Source: Acinetobacter sp. ANC 4470 (GTDB taxonomy: Bacteria; Pseudomonadota; Gammaproteobacteria; Pseudomonadales; Moraxellaceae). Taken from it: DNA of 64,000 nt. The stretch spans positions 186,001-250,000 of the forward strand of contig NZ_NEGC01000005.1 of assembly GCF_002135335.1 (NCBI RefSeq). The letters are read 5' to 3'. The notes beneath the pieces were generated by a model that saw nothing but the letters and a program-made list of their open reading frames with translations, made no database searches and was not told the origin of the DNA. Made by a program: the position numbers and the translations under genes. Each line of letters starts with the position of its first letter. Position 1 is the first letter of the stretch. Positions 16,634 to 26,140 of the stretch are shown here, one piece after another.

Positions 16634-17440
16634 TTAAGCTCGTTTTCCCAATTTCAAGCGTAATTTAACCGTAAACATCGAATCTTTACCGCTAATTTTA
16701 ATGCGCTGTAATTGCATAAAATCAGGATCCAAGCCATCGATTCCTTCTTCTGTAGTTACGGCATTGCTATAGCCAGCTTGTTTTGCCAAAACAACATCAC
16801 GCTGTGAATAAATACCAAATGGATAAGCAAAACTTGTCACCGATTTAGCCGTTAAATTTTCTAATTGTTGTTTCGATTGAGTTAATTCTGCCAAGCACTC
16901 GATATCATCTAATTTATTTAAATTAGCATGAGTCATGGTATGTGAACCAATTTCAACCCATTGACTATTTGCTAAAAATTGGACTTGCTCATCATTCAGT
17001 TTTGCTTCACGTGCCAATTCACCACTATTATGATGTGCCTTTTTATAAGTAGACCAATCGCGATCATGACGATCGACCACCACATAAATTGTGGCTTTGA
17101 CTTGGTATTTTTCCAAAATTGGATAGGCATTTTCTAAATTATCCAAATAACCATCATCAAAAGTAATGGCTACAGTTTTTTCAGGATGTTTACCCCAATT
17201 TTTCTGTAATTCTTGCATCGTTACAAAATGAAAACCTTCAGCTTTCATCCATGCCACTTGCTTTTCAAATTCCTCAGGCTTTACCCGTAATTTATTAAAC
17301 TTAGCGCCATCAATATGTTCACGTACCATATGGTACATCAGCACACGAGGTCGCTTCCAATCTATAGCAGGCTTCCACCATGCATATTTATAACTAAATA
17401 CGGTGACTAATATGAGCAATAGAATGAATAAATAAATCAC
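16634..17440 (-). CDS. polysaccharide deacetylase (NodB domain), membrane-anchored
   Basis: A 268-aa protein with an N-terminal helix (IYLFILLLILVTVFSYKY), then a NodB homology domain: VLMYHMVREH, the TFDDGYLDN metal/catalytic Asp motif around residue 92, GSHTMTHANL with the zinc-ligand His pair around residue 167, and FAYPFG around residue 205. It removes an acetyl group from an N-acetylhexosamine, here probably in the LOS core, on the membrane. The start codon is GTG at 17440, with TAGG upstream, 12 bp after the stop of the preceding ELM1-family gene, so the two form an operon. A pda gene beside the ilvE-proximal gene is typical of Acinetobacter outer core loci. Confidence 0.9.
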   Translation of the reverse strand: MIYLFILLLILVTVFSYKYAWWKPAIDWKRPRVLMYHMVREHIDGAKFNKLRVKPEEFEKQVAWMKAEGFHFVTMQELQKNWGKHPEKTVAITFDDGYLDNLENAYPILEKYQVKATIYVVVDRHDRDWSTYKKAHHNSGELAREAKLNDEQVQFLANSQWVEIGSHTMTHANLNKLDDIECLAELTQSKQQLENLTAKSVTSFAYPFGIYSQRDVVLAKQAGYSNAVTTEEGIDGLDPDFMQLQRIKISGKDSMFTVKLRLKLGKRA

Positions 17441-17452
17441 AGTTAAACCTAA

Positions 17453-18343
17453 TTATTGGGTTAAAAGATATGTTGCCACACGCTCTGCTTCTTTAAAAGC
17501 ATGAGGTTCAACTAACATTTCAATAGATGTATGGTCAGACACTAAATTAGATTGAATAATTTGATCTATCGATTGAGTAATTCTATCAGATTTCAAACGG
17601 TCAATTTTCATCACCCCAACTTTACAGCCCGCTGTTAATGCCTCAAAAATCATCGAAACACTATCTTCAGTGACCCAAACTGCTTCTGCTTTTTGCATTT
17701 CCTCAAAAATCCAACCTTGCGGTGTTTGTTCAACTGGAAATATGTGTAGATGAGATGCAAATAATTTTTCATGCAAATGAGCTAAGAACTCTTGGGGTGT
17801 ACGCCGTGAAGTGGTCAAAATAATGTTTGCTTGAGGATGGTTCTTCACTATTTCATCAATGGAAGCCAAAACCTTTTCTTCATTCCATTGATGGCGTTTC
17901 GATGCCCCACCTAATGCAATTAAAATTCTATTTTTTTGATGGCGTTGTTCATTCACAATTGGATTCAACGCACCTTTTGTAGTGATAACATGAGCAGATG
18001 CTTCAACGTCATCATGTTCTGGAATCACGGCATAATTAAACCAAGTAAATGGAAAATTTGGCTTCATCATAATTACGGTTTTGGCTTGCGGATACACTTT
18101 TCCCAGCAATAAAACACGTGCTTGGGTATGACTTCCTACACCAAAAATATAATCGGGTGGCTGAGAAACAGCCGAAGTGCTATGTTTGAATGTGGCGCAT
18201 AACAAGCTAAAAATGGGCAATTGATCAATGAGAATCTCTTCAAAATTCACCGCTTCTATACGCTGTCTTTGCATTGCCTGATACAAACCGATTGCTTGTG
18301 AACGATGCCCTGCCTTTCCATCACTAACATAGACAATATGCAT
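17453..18343 (-). CDS. ELM1-family (DUF1022) glycosyltransferase-like protein, GtrOC1 position
   Basis: A 296-aa protein with the HIVYVSDGKAGHRSQAIGL start and the later blocks LIALGGASKRHQW (around residue 140) and WVTEDSVSMIFEALTAG (around residue 225). These match the family annotated as mitochondrial fission ELM1 / DUF1022, which folds like GT-B glycosyltransferases. In Acinetobacter the gene next to ilvE in the outer core locus (called gtrOC1) encodes such a protein and is thought to add the first outer-core sugar. That role is transferred by position. It has its own upstream region after the ilvE terminator and is followed 12 bp later by the deacetylase gene. Confidence 0.8.
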   Translation of the reverse strand: MHIVYVSDGKAGHRSQAIGLYQAMQRQRIEAVNFEEILIDQLPIFSLLCATFKHSTSAVSQPPDYIFGVGSHTQARVLLLGKVYPQAKTVIMMKPNFPFTWFNYAVIPEHDDVEASAHVITTKGALNPIVNEQRHQKNRILIALGGASKRHQWNEEKVLASIDEIVKNHPQANIILTTSRRTPQEFLAHLHEKLFASHLHIFPVEQTPQGWIFEEMQKAEAVWVTEDSVSMIFEALTAGCKVGVMKIDRLKSDRITQSIDQIIQSNLVSDHTSIEMLVEPHAFKEAERVATYLLTQ

Positions 18344-18395
18344 AAAAATGTCCTTCGAAGAGAATCAACCTAAATCTAGAAAACACATAACCAAT

Positions 18396-18426
18396 AAAAA
18401 AGGCGAAAACCAAGTTTTCGCCTTTT
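18396..18426 (-). terminator. intrinsic terminator after ilvE
   Basis: On the minus strand GGCGAAAAC-TTG-GTTTTCGCC with flanking A and T runs, 18 bp after the ilvE stop. It separates ilvE from the outer core genes on the same strand. Confidence 0.85.
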
Positions 18427-18443
18427 CATCTTAACTGATCAGC

Positions 18444-19370
18444 TTATTTTACGTAAGTTAACCAGTGTGCATATTTAGGGTCTTTACCCTGAACTGCATC
18501 AAAGTATGCTTTCTGGATTTGCGTTGTAATTGGACCACGCGAACCACAACCAATTTCACGGTCATCATATTCACGAATTGGCGTTACTTCCGCAGCAGTA
18601 CCGGTAAAGAATGCTTCATCACCAATATAGAACTCATCACGAGTAATACGACGTTCAATCACTTCATAACCCAAGTCTTTAGCAATGGTGATAATCGTTT
18701 GACGCGTAATACCGTCTAAAGCACCACCCGAAATTTCCGGTGTATGCAGCACTCCATCTTTCACTAAGAATACGTTTTCGCCTGAACCTTGGCATACATA
18801 ACCTTGTGGGTCCATGAGCATTGCTTCATCGTAGCCAGAGTGTGCCACTTCCTGATGTGCAAGAATAGACAAGGTATAGTTACCCGATGCTTTTGCTTTA
18901 CACATGGTCACGTTTGGATGGTGATGTGTGAAAGATGACGTTTTAACACGAATACCTTTCGCCATTGCTTCATCGCCAAGGTAAGCACCCCAGCTCCATG
19001 CAGCAACAGTGGCATGAATTGTATTGTCTGTTGCAGCGATCCCTAATTTTTCAGAACCAATAAAGATAATTGGACGTAAATAGCAAGAAACCAATTTATT
19101 TTCACGCACAACATCAATCTGAGCTTGTTCTAAAGTCGCTTGATTATATGGAACTTTCATTTGATAAATTTTTGCAGAATTCAGCAAACGTTTAGTGTGA
19201 TCTTGCAAACGGAAAATCGCAGTTCCATTCGGAGTTTCATAGGCACGGACACCTTCAAAAACCCCCATACTGTAATGTAATGTATGAGTTAAAACGTGAA
19301 TTTTCGCTTCACGCCAATCAACCATTTGTCCATCTTGCCAAATAAAACCATCACGATCAGCCAAATTCAT
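18444..19370 (-). CDS. ilvE: branched-chain amino acid aminotransferase
   Basis: A class IV (fold type IV) PLP aminotransferase of 308 aa, catalysing the last step of Leu, Ile and Val synthesis and the first of their breakdown. Seen: LADRDGFIWQDGQMVDWREA at the start, the HYSMGVFEGVRAY motif around residue 33, the PLP-lysine region CKAKASGNYTLS around residue 160, and the class IV signature YDEAMLMDPQGYVCQGSGENVF at about 180-200. The length matches E. coli IlvE. It lies 26 bp downstream of glnE on the same strand. In Acinetobacter ilvE borders the LOS outer core locus. Confidence 0.97.
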   Translation of the reverse strand: MNLADRDGFIWQDGQMVDWREAKIHVLTHTLHYSMGVFEGVRAYETPNGTAIFRLQDHTKRLLNSAKIYQMKVPYNQATLEQAQIDVVRENKLVSCYLRPIIFIGSEKLGIAATDNTIHATVAAWSWGAYLGDEAMAKGIRVKTSSFTHHHPNVTMCKAKASGNYTLSILAHQEVAHSGYDEAMLMDPQGYVCQGSGENVFLVKDGVLHTPEISGGALDGITRQTIITIAKDLGYEVIERRITRDEFYIGDEAFFTGTAAEVTPIREYDDREIGCGSRGPITTQIQKAYFDAVQGKDPKYAHWLTYVK

Positions 19371-19396
19371 GACACAAACTCCAAATTTTTATACAA

Positions 19397-22147
19397 TTAT
19401 TCACGTTCCAAAGCGAAGGTCGCTGTTGGATCAATTAATCTCTGCCATAGCTTGCAAACCACCTCTCGGGTATCGAACCAGTCCGCAGCATTCACTTGCA
19501 TCGATTGATTGGCAAGGGCTAAACGGTGGCTCTCAGCGCGTTCACTTAAATAGGCTTGAATCAATGCTGTCGCGTCGTTACTGGATAAGCAACCGGCGTT
19601 TGCGGCATCCTCAAGGATTCTTACATTGTCGGAATAATGGGCGAGATCAGAATTCGCCCCACTCCATGCGAGTACCGCATACTGTGCCATAAATTCAATA
19701 TCAACGATACCACCTGCATCCTGTTTTAAATGAAAAATCCCATCTTTTTGCTGTTCTTTTGACGAGCCCAAATGGTCTTTCATTTTCTGACGCATTTTGA
19801 GCACTTCTTCACGAACGTGGGCTTCGTCACGAGGCTGAGTCAAAATACGACAACGCAATGCTTCAAATTTAGCGCGTAAACTTTGCTCGCCTGCAATTGA
19901 ACGGGCACGAACCAAAGCCTGATGCTCCCATAACCATGCACTCTTCAATTGATATTGTTCAAAGGCTTTTAAACTGGTGACCAACAGTCCCGCTTCACCT
20001 GATGGGCGTAGACGGGTATCAATTTCATACACACGTCCATCTAAAGTCTGCGTGGTCATGAGCGACATAAATTTCTGTGCCACACGTATCGCAAATTCAA
20101 AGCCACTGATTTTTTTCGAACCATCCGTGTCGCTCTGTTCATCCATATAATGAATAAACACCAAATCCAAATCTGAACCATAACCCAGCTCAATGCCACC
20201 GACTTTGCCATAACCTGCGACAGCAAATGCCATATGGTCAATTGCGCAACGCTGACCATCCGCATCAATAGGATAACCATGTTTTTTCGCTGTAATCTGA
20301 TAGGCCAAATTTAACGTTGCATTGACCGAAACTTCAGCAATATCGGTTAAAGCATCTGACACTTTCATCAAAGGACTTTCTGCCAAGACATCACTTGCTG
20401 CGACAGCCAAAACATTAGATTTTTTAAAGAGTCGCAGTACACGGAGTTGGTCTTCAACCTGATCAATTTCAATACGCAGTAATTGCTGGCGTAATGAATC
20501 TTCTAGATCTTTGCGTTTTGGCAACTCAAAGTCCATCGACAAAAACTCATCAAGTAACACTGGGTAATGGGTCAATTCTTCACAAATCCACGGACTGACT
20601 GTCGCCATTTTCACCAGTCGCTGTAGTGCCCCTTTACTTTCAATCAACATCACTAAATACACAGTACGGCGCATCACCGACTCAACCAAAGGCATAAGGC
20701 GTAAAAGAGCAACTTGTGGTTTATCTGACTGTAAAATTGCTTCAATGAGATGTGGCCAAAAGGTTTTTAAGCGTTGTACCGCTTTTGCTGGTAATTTTTT
20801 TAAGGCATGCCCATACCAAAACTCATGCACCAAATTTTTTGCACCATCATCCAGTACAGCCTCCAGTTGTTTTTCCAACTGGCTAAAGCTTTCAATTAAA
20901 GGATCGGGCTCTTTTTCTTTAATTAGATGTTCAAACTGATAAATAACTTTGCCCCGTTTCGTATTTAACGTTTCAAGGAATGCCTCCCAATTGCTAAAAG
21001 CTAAAGTATCCACAATACGTTGACGCAATTCAGGCTCAGTAGGTAAAGATTGGGTTTGTTGATCATTCAATGCTTGAATCGCATGCTCCACACGGCGCAA
21101 GAAAAGATAAGCATCTTCTAATTCAGTCACCGCTTGCGTATCCAAAAGCCCGACTTCACCCAAATGATGCAGACTGACTAAACATTGGCGATCTTGTAAT
21201 TCCAGTTTAGAGCCGCCATAAATCAGCTGAAAAACCTGAACAATGAATTCAACTTCACGAATACCACCTGCACCAAGCTTGATGTCATCCTCAATATTAC
21301 GACGCAACACTTCACGCTCGATCATGGCTTTCATTTCGCGCATGGCTTCAAAAGCGCTGTAATCGACATATTTTCTAAACACGAAGGGTCGGGTCATATC
21401 CAGCAACTCACCGCCTTCTTTTCCACCTGTAACAATGCGCGCCTTAATCCATGCATAGCGCTCCCACTCACGTCCGTGCTGGCTTAAATATTTTTCTAAA
21501 GCGACATGGCTAATCGCAAGAGCCGAGCCATCACCCCACGGACGTAAACGCATATCGACACGAAAGACAAAACCATCTGCACTAATATGATCCAGCAAAT
21601 AAATTAATTTTTGTCCCCAGAGAATACAGAATTGCTGTACATCAATGCATTTTCGGCCATTACTTTCACCCTGTTCATCAAAGGCAAAAATAAGATCGAT
21701 ATCACTAGACAGATTCAGTTCTTGCGCACCAAGTTTCCCCATCGCCACAACAATTAAATCCTGCACTTTGCCATTATAACCAACAGGCTCACCATGCTTA
21801 GCCACCAGCGGAATTCTGGCAAAATCTTTTGCTGCGCAAATTGCTGCATCGGCAAAATCGGACAGCTCACGTGTTAAGGTCACCACATCGGTCAATTGGT
21901 TCGCATCTTGCCAAATCCAACGAAACATGAGACGTGCGCGAAGAATACGAATTTCCCGCATCCATGTCGCTTCATCGCTGAGGTGATCTAAAGAGCTTTG
22001 CACAAAGTTTTGAATTTGTTGTGTCGTTAAAGGCTTTAGAAATTGGTCAACTGCATAATCTTGTTCTAAAAATACGCTGTGATTGCCCAATACAAGTTCT
22101 GCATATTGGCTCGCACGTAATGTCTTCTGCAATTGTTCCGCATTCAT
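19397..22147 (-). CDS. glnE: bifunctional glutamine synthetase adenylyltransferase/deadenylylase
   Basis: A 916-aa enzyme that attaches AMP to, or removes it from, glutamine synthetase in response to PII and glutamine, tuning nitrogen assimilation. Two nucleotidyltransferase domains are visible: the first with LSSDIDLIFAFDEQGES (around residue 150), the second with GYGSDLDLVFIHYMDE (around residue 660). Each carries the paired Asp of the GSxxDLD motif and is followed by an all-helical GlnE/PII-uridylyl-type domain. The second domain also has IDTRLRPSGEAGLLVTS. The size fits the family (about 945 aa in E. coli). It stands upstream of ilvE, probably co-transcribed. Confidence 0.97.
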   Translation of the reverse strand: MNAEQLQKTLRASQYAELVLGNHSVFLEQDYAVDQFLKPLTTQQIQNFVQSSLDHLSDEATWMREIRILRARLMFRWIWQDANQLTDVVTLTRELSDFADAAICAAKDFARIPLVAKHGEPVGYNGKVQDLIVVAMGKLGAQELNLSSDIDLIFAFDEQGESNGRKCIDVQQFCILWGQKLIYLLDHISADGFVFRVDMRLRPWGDGSALAISHVALEKYLSQHGREWERYAWIKARIVTGGKEGGELLDMTRPFVFRKYVDYSAFEAMREMKAMIEREVLRRNIEDDIKLGAGGIREVEFIVQVFQLIYGGSKLELQDRQCLVSLHHLGEVGLLDTQAVTELEDAYLFLRRVEHAIQALNDQQTQSLPTEPELRQRIVDTLAFSNWEAFLETLNTKRGKVIYQFEHLIKEKEPDPLIESFSQLEKQLEAVLDDGAKNLVHEFWYGHALKKLPAKAVQRLKTFWPHLIEAILQSDKPQVALLRLMPLVESVMRRTVYLVMLIESKGALQRLVKMATVSPWICEELTHYPVLLDEFLSMDFELPKRKDLEDSLRQQLLRIEIDQVEDQLRVLRLFKKSNVLAVAASDVLAESPLMKVSDALTDIAEVSVNATLNLAYQITAKKHGYPIDADGQRCAIDHMAFAVAGYGKVGGIELGYGSDLDLVFIHYMDEQSDTDGSKKISGFEFAIRVAQKFMSLMTTQTLDGRVYEIDTRLRPSGEAGLLVTSLKAFEQYQLKSAWLWEHQALVRARSIAGEQSLRAKFEALRCRILTQPRDEAHVREEVLKMRQKMKDHLGSSKEQQKDGIFHLKQDAGGIVDIEFMAQYAVLAWSGANSDLAHYSDNVRILEDAANAGCLSSNDATALIQAYLSERAESHRLALANQSMQVNAADWFDTREVVCKLWQRLIDPTATFALERE

Positions 22148-22230
22148 TTCTAAACCTTCAGCCTCATTTTTTTCTAGTTATATCAGCTGAAAAGAAATAG
22201 GGGAAAAGAAATTTAAGCTTCTGTTGTTTT

Positions 22231-23502
22231 TTATTCAGCAATCGCCTGCTTAATGCCATCTAACGGTAAAGCTTGATGCGTATTCACCGCAATCGGCAAA
22301 GAAACTTTAAATATCGTTCCCTCGCCTTCTTTGGACTGTACCGAAATTTCACCGTGGTTTAAGTCAACAAAGCGTTGACATAACACCAAACCTAAACCCA
22401 TACCTTTCTCACCCGCAGTCCCCTTAAAACTGACCGTTAAGCGTGGTTGGAACAATTCATCAATTTGGCTTTGCGTCATGCCGAGCCCACTATCTTGAAC
22501 ATAAATATCAATACTCTGTTCTGATTTTTCAGCGTACATGGTGACTTTACCCGTACCATCCACATAGGTGAATTTTAGCGCATTAGAAACCAGATTCTGT
22601 AAAACCGAGGTCACCATATTAATATCGGCATAGACTTTTAAATCATCGGGTACTTGATCAATCAGTTGGATATTTTTCTTAATCGCCAAAGTATTCAAGA
22701 CATCAAAAACAATTTTTGAAGATTGTTTTAAACTGAAATTGATGGGATGGTAAATAAAGCGCCCACCTTCTGCCATTGCCCAATTCAATAAACTCTCTAA
22801 AAAATTGTAAGTCGATTGTGAGGTATCTAATAAATAATCAGCAATACTCTGAATGTTTGAATCATCAAGCGTGGCTCGTTCTTGAGCCAAAACTTCTGAG
22901 AAGCCAATTAAGCCGTGAAATGGCGCACGTAAATCATGTGCTATAATTTGAAAAAACTTGGTTTTACTCGAGTTTAAGGCACATTGTTGTTCATATAATT
23001 CTTTTAGTTCGGCATAATCTGAATGTAATTCAATAATCTTAATCAAACTCATGGCAAGTTCATGCACAAGTTCTAAATTTTTCTCATTAAATTCATCACA
23101 CTGCTCATCAAATAAAATAACGTGCCCGATAGATTCTGTTTTATTTATTTTTAAATCAAAAGCCACAATTCGATTATGTACAACGCCCAAATCATGCACA
23201 TGTTGAGAAAAAGCAGCATAATTTTTATGCTTGGCGCTTAGAATCATATCGCCTTCAAAAAATACAGCTAAATTAGTTTCTTTTTCTGAGTGAAATGCTT
23301 TAAATCCTTTGGCTGAAGCATACCAAATGTATGGCTCATTATGAAAACCAAGAATGCCACAATCTGTTTGTAAAATGCCACGGGCAAATTTCAAAAAACC
23401 TTCGACACGATTATCTGGAGTAAAAACACCAAGCAATAATGATATTTTACATGCACTGAGCTGCTCTGTTGCTGAGCCTATTTCAAGTAACTGCATTTTC
23501 AT
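22231..23502 (-). CDS. soluble sensor histidine kinase with N-terminal GAF-like domain
   Basis: A 423-aa protein with no membrane segment. Residues about 10-160 look like a GAF-type sensory domain. A linker helix leads to the HisKA dimerisation domain with the phospho-acceptor in IIAHDLRAPFHG (H189). The ATPase domain shows the N box NLVSNALKFT, the G1 box DSGLGMT, and the G2 box GEKGMGLGLVL. The ATG at 23502 has a good GAGG ribosome binding site. No response regulator gene is adjacent, so the partner is unknown and the signal would be cytoplasmic. It lies 83 bp upstream of glnE on the same strand, so a link to nitrogen control is conceivable but unsupported. Confidence 0.85.
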   Translation of the reverse strand: MKMQLLEIGSATEQLSACKISLLLGVFTPDNRVEGFLKFARGILQTDCGILGFHNEPYIWYASAKGFKAFHSEKETNLAVFFEGDMILSAKHKNYAAFSQHVHDLGVVHNRIVAFDLKINKTESIGHVILFDEQCDEFNEKNLELVHELAMSLIKIIELHSDYAELKELYEQQCALNSSKTKFFQIIAHDLRAPFHGLIGFSEVLAQERATLDDSNIQSIADYLLDTSQSTYNFLESLLNWAMAEGGRFIYHPINFSLKQSSKIVFDVLNTLAIKKNIQLIDQVPDDLKVYADINMVTSVLQNLVSNALKFTYVDGTGKVTMYAEKSEQSIDIYVQDSGLGMTQSQIDELFQPRLTVSFKGTAGEKGMGLGLVLCQRFVDLNHGEISVQSKEGEGTIFKVSLPIAVNTHQALPLDGIKQAIAE

Positions 23503-23693
23503 CTCTGCCTCGTAAATTTTACCCTCTATAGTTAAAAAACAACTATTTCTTATTTACTCTATTAACAAACTTTAACATAGAACACAATGCAAAAAAGACA
23601 TAAATAGTCCCAAAGTGACAATTTTAGACAGGCCGTATTTTCATTGTTGCTGACCTGACGTTAAGCCTCAGAATTTAATCAATTTTTAACCAT

Positions 23694-23733
23694 AAAAAAA
23701 CCCCAAGCTTTTCGTACAGCTTGGGGTTTTTTT
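23694..23733 (-). terminator. intrinsic terminator after tRNA-Leu
   Basis: ACCCCAAGCT / AGCTTGGGGT with a TTCGTA-containing loop and seven A/T pairs on both sides. Active on the minus strand just after the tRNA and symmetrical enough to act both ways. Confidence 0.85.
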
Positions 23734-23738
23734 GAATC

Positions 23739-23825
23739 TGGTCCCGAGGGTCGGACTCGAACCGACACATCATCTCTGATAGTGGATTTTGAATCCACCG
23801 CGTCTACCAATTTCACCACCTCGGG
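23739..23825 (-). tRNA. tRNA-Leu(CAA)
   Basis: Read on the minus strand. Acceptor arms CCCGAGG and CCTCGGG are followed by ACCA, with the CCA encoded. The D arm region is GGTGAAATTGGTAGACGC. The anticodon stem GTGGA/TCCAC holds the loop TTCAAAA with anticodon CAA. The long variable arm expected of a class II tRNA is present, and the T arm contains GGTTCGAGTCC. All of this matches bacterial tRNA-Leu reading UUG codons. Confidence 0.97.
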
Positions 23826-23860
23826 AAAGGGGCTTACAAGCATATGAGCTTGTGGTCGCT

Positions 23861-23888
23861 ATATTACTATTAAACTTTAAATTGTCAA
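23861..23888 (-). promoter_or_regulatory. sigma-70 promoter of the tRNA-Leu gene
   Basis: On the minus strand the -35 is TTGACA (complement of 23883-23888) and the -10 is TAATAT (complement of 23861-23866), with a 16-bp spacer. It lies about 36 bp upstream of the mature tRNA, with a short ACAAGC/GCTTGT hairpin in the leader. Confidence 0.75.
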
Positions 23889-24020
23889 TTATCTAACCCA
23901 GCCAACTGATCACTTTTACAGCAAAAGTAAAAACTTTGTCTTAAAAAACATCAAATACCATCTAGTCAACCCTTTTCAGGACTATAATGCAGACGTTTTT
24001 TTTATTGTTATACATTGAAG

Positions 24021-25064
24021 ATGCAACTTTCCGACTTTAACTTTGATCTCCCTGACGAGCTAATTGCTCGCTACCCTTTAGATACCCGCAGTGCTTCGCG
24101 CCTTTTGCATTTAGATCAGCAAGGGCAATATCACGACTGCCATTTTACGGATATTTTTGATTTACTCGATGCCGGTGACTTACTGATTTTAAATGACACT
24201 AAAGTGATGAAAGCACGGCTGAAAGGAAAACGTGCAACGGGTGGTGCTGTTGAAGTTTTAGTGGAACGGATGCAGGATAAGTTTATTGCGCATTGCCACA
24301 TTAAAGCCAGTAATTCGCCTAAGGCAGGTGCTGAACTTTTTATCGGTGATGATGAAATAAAAGTCACAGTGCAAGGTCGTCATGAAAACTTATTTATTGT
24401 CGAGTTTTCACAACCTATTTTAGATGTGCTCGATCAATACGGTGCTTTACCCATTCCTCCGTATTTTAATCGTGAAGCCGAAGCTATTGATACCGAACGT
24501 TATCAAACGGTATTTAATGACCCAACTAAACTGGCAAGCGTCGCCGCTCCTACAGCGAGTCTGCACTTTGACCAAGACTTATTGGAAAAGTTAGCAGCCA
24601 AAGGCATTCAAAAAGCCTTTGTGACGCTGCATGTTGGCGCAGGGACCTTCTTACCAGTACGCACGACAGACATCCATAATCATATTATGCATAGCGAATG
24701 GTGTGATGTTCCTGAACAGACCGTTGAATTGATTCGTCAAACCAAAGCACGTGGTAATAAAGTGATTACTGTGGGCACAACTGCAACACGTGCCATTGAA
24801 AGTGCCGCGCAAGCCCATGGCGGAACATTAGCTGCATGGACAGGTGATACACAAATTTTTATCTATCCAGGTTATGAGTTTAAGGTGGTCGATCGCTTAA
24901 TCACTAACTTCCATCTACCTGAATCTACGCTATTAATGCTCGTTTCAGCATTATCAAATCGTGATAATATTTTGCATGCCTATCATCATGCTGTCGAAGC
25001 AAAATACCGCTTTTTTAGTTATGGTGATGCCATGCTGATTGATAAAATTACACCTTCATCTTGA
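24021..25064 (+). CDS. queA: S-adenosylmethionine:tRNA ribosyltransferase-isomerase
   Basis: Builds the epoxyqueuosine side ring on preQ1 in tRNA wobble position 34, using SAM as ribosyl donor. The 347-aa frame from ATG 24021 begins [19 protein letters not shown], the canonical QueA N-terminus. A TTG six bases earlier is not needed. Other family blocks: [40 protein letters not shown] [22 protein letters not shown], and the C-terminal [15 protein letters not shown] with [10 protein letters not shown]. In many gammaproteobacteria queA is followed directly by tgt. Here two other genes separate them. It lies on the plus strand, divergent from the tRNA-Leu gene. Confidence 0.97.
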   Translation: MQLSDFNFDLPDELIARYPLDTRSASRLLHLDQQGQYHDCHFTDIFDLLDAGDLLILNDTKVMKARLKGKRATGGAVEVLVERMQDKFIAHCHIKASNSPKAGAELFIGDDEIKVTVQGRHENLFIVEFSQPILDVLDQYGALPIPPYFNREAEAIDTERYQTVFNDPTKLASVAAPTASLHFDQDLLEKLAAKGIQKAFVTLHVGAGTFLPVRTTDIHNHIMHSEWCDVPEQTVELIRQTKARGNKVITVGTTATRAIESAAQAHGGTLAAWTGDTQIFIYPGYEFKVVDRLITNFHLPESTLLMLVSALSNRDNILHAYHHAVEAKYRFFSYGDAMLIDKITPSS

Positions 25065-25083
25065 CTCATAAAAGAAGAACACC

Positions 25084-26112
25084 ATGCCGCTCGATAGCGT
25101 TCAACATTCGATTCATATTCGACGTAAAAAAAATGAACGTGTTTTTCAAAATATCGCGCGGCTACAGGATCTTGGACGTAAAGCGCAAAGCCATCAGGAC
25201 ATTTTAGACGGTCTGCATCCATGGAATGCACCAATTGTGCTTAAATTTGAAAATGTCTTACCTGTGCTTTTAGCAGTGGTAGGTTTATTTTTTATGTTGC
25301 TGATTTTTATTGCCCCCACTAATATTTGGATGCAATTGGGGCTGATCAGTGGGCTACTTATGATTTTTTGGGCCTATATCAGTTATGAAGATCAACAACC
25401 CATTGATGATGTGATCGAATTCTTAGAACAACAAAGCATTAATAAAAAATACCAGTTAGCTTTGCATCAACAACCACAACATATCTCTGTTCCATTACAA
25501 CCTGTTTTATTTATTGCCCATTTAAAACGACTATTCCCCGTGTTTAATCAAGGTACGATTTCTAATGACCTACCCTACTATGCCAGTACCGTCTGGGAAG
25601 ATGAAGAGGGTCAACAACATCAAGTGATGGTTTTTCAATATCACTATATCAATGAAATTCGTGTCCGTGATAAAGACGGTGATGATGTCAAAGTCAAAGA
25701 AATTCATAAAGACTTATGGGGTGTTTTTGTTTTTGATGTAGAAACACAAGGGCTTGCCATCACAACAGCAAACAAAGACTTTGATTATCCTTATCGTTTT
25801 CCTTGGCATACCAGCGATATACAAACCAATCAAAAGCTAAACATTTTTGGCAGCGATGAAATGCAAACCGCAAAGCTCCTGTCACCTGCATTTGTACTGA
25901 GATTGGCAGACTTTTTTGCCCAGCGTCAGGGAGACTTAATGTTCCATCCTAGCAGTCATACCTTATGCTTTTTAGGACCAGCAAATTTATTTAAAATTTC
26001 AACACAAGCAAAAAACATTCAAGATATTTCTGCATTACGTGGACACTTACGTACTTTTAAATTACCTTATCTAGAAAGCTTACAGCGTGATTTAACACAT
26101 TTTTTAAAATAG
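25084..26112 (+). CDS. DUF3137 membrane protein
   Basis: A 342-aa protein with two adjacent membrane helices around residues 58-100 (VLPVLLAVVGLFFMLLIFIA, then LGLISGLLMIFWAYISY). A larger soluble domain follows, with the WEDEEGQQHQVMVFQYHY and KDLWGVFVFDVE blocks that mark DUF3137. Proteins of this family commonly sit beside LemA. The function of the pair is unknown; a link to membrane or envelope homeostasis is only suspected. The start at 25084 follows the queA stop by 19 bp, with an AAAGAAGAA leader. The next gene, 28 bp downstream, encodes LemA. Confidence 0.8.
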   Translation: MPLDSVQHSIHIRRKKNERVFQNIARLQDLGRKAQSHQDILDGLHPWNAPIVLKFENVLPVLLAVVGLFFMLLIFIAPTNIWMQLGLISGLLMIFWAYISYEDQQPIDDVIEFLEQQSINKKYQLALHQQPQHISVPLQPVLFIAHLKRLFPVFNQGTISNDLPYYASTVWEDEEGQQHQVMVFQYHYINEIRVRDKDGDDVKVKEIHKDLWGVFVFDVETQGLAITTANKDFDYPYRFPWHTSDIQTNQKLNIFGSDEMQTAKLLSPAFVLRLADFFAQRQGDLMFHPSSHTLCFLGPANLFKISTQAKNIQDISALRGHLRTFKLPYLESLQRDLTHFLK

Positions 26113-26140
26113 AAATCATTCATAATTTGGGGACTTATCC

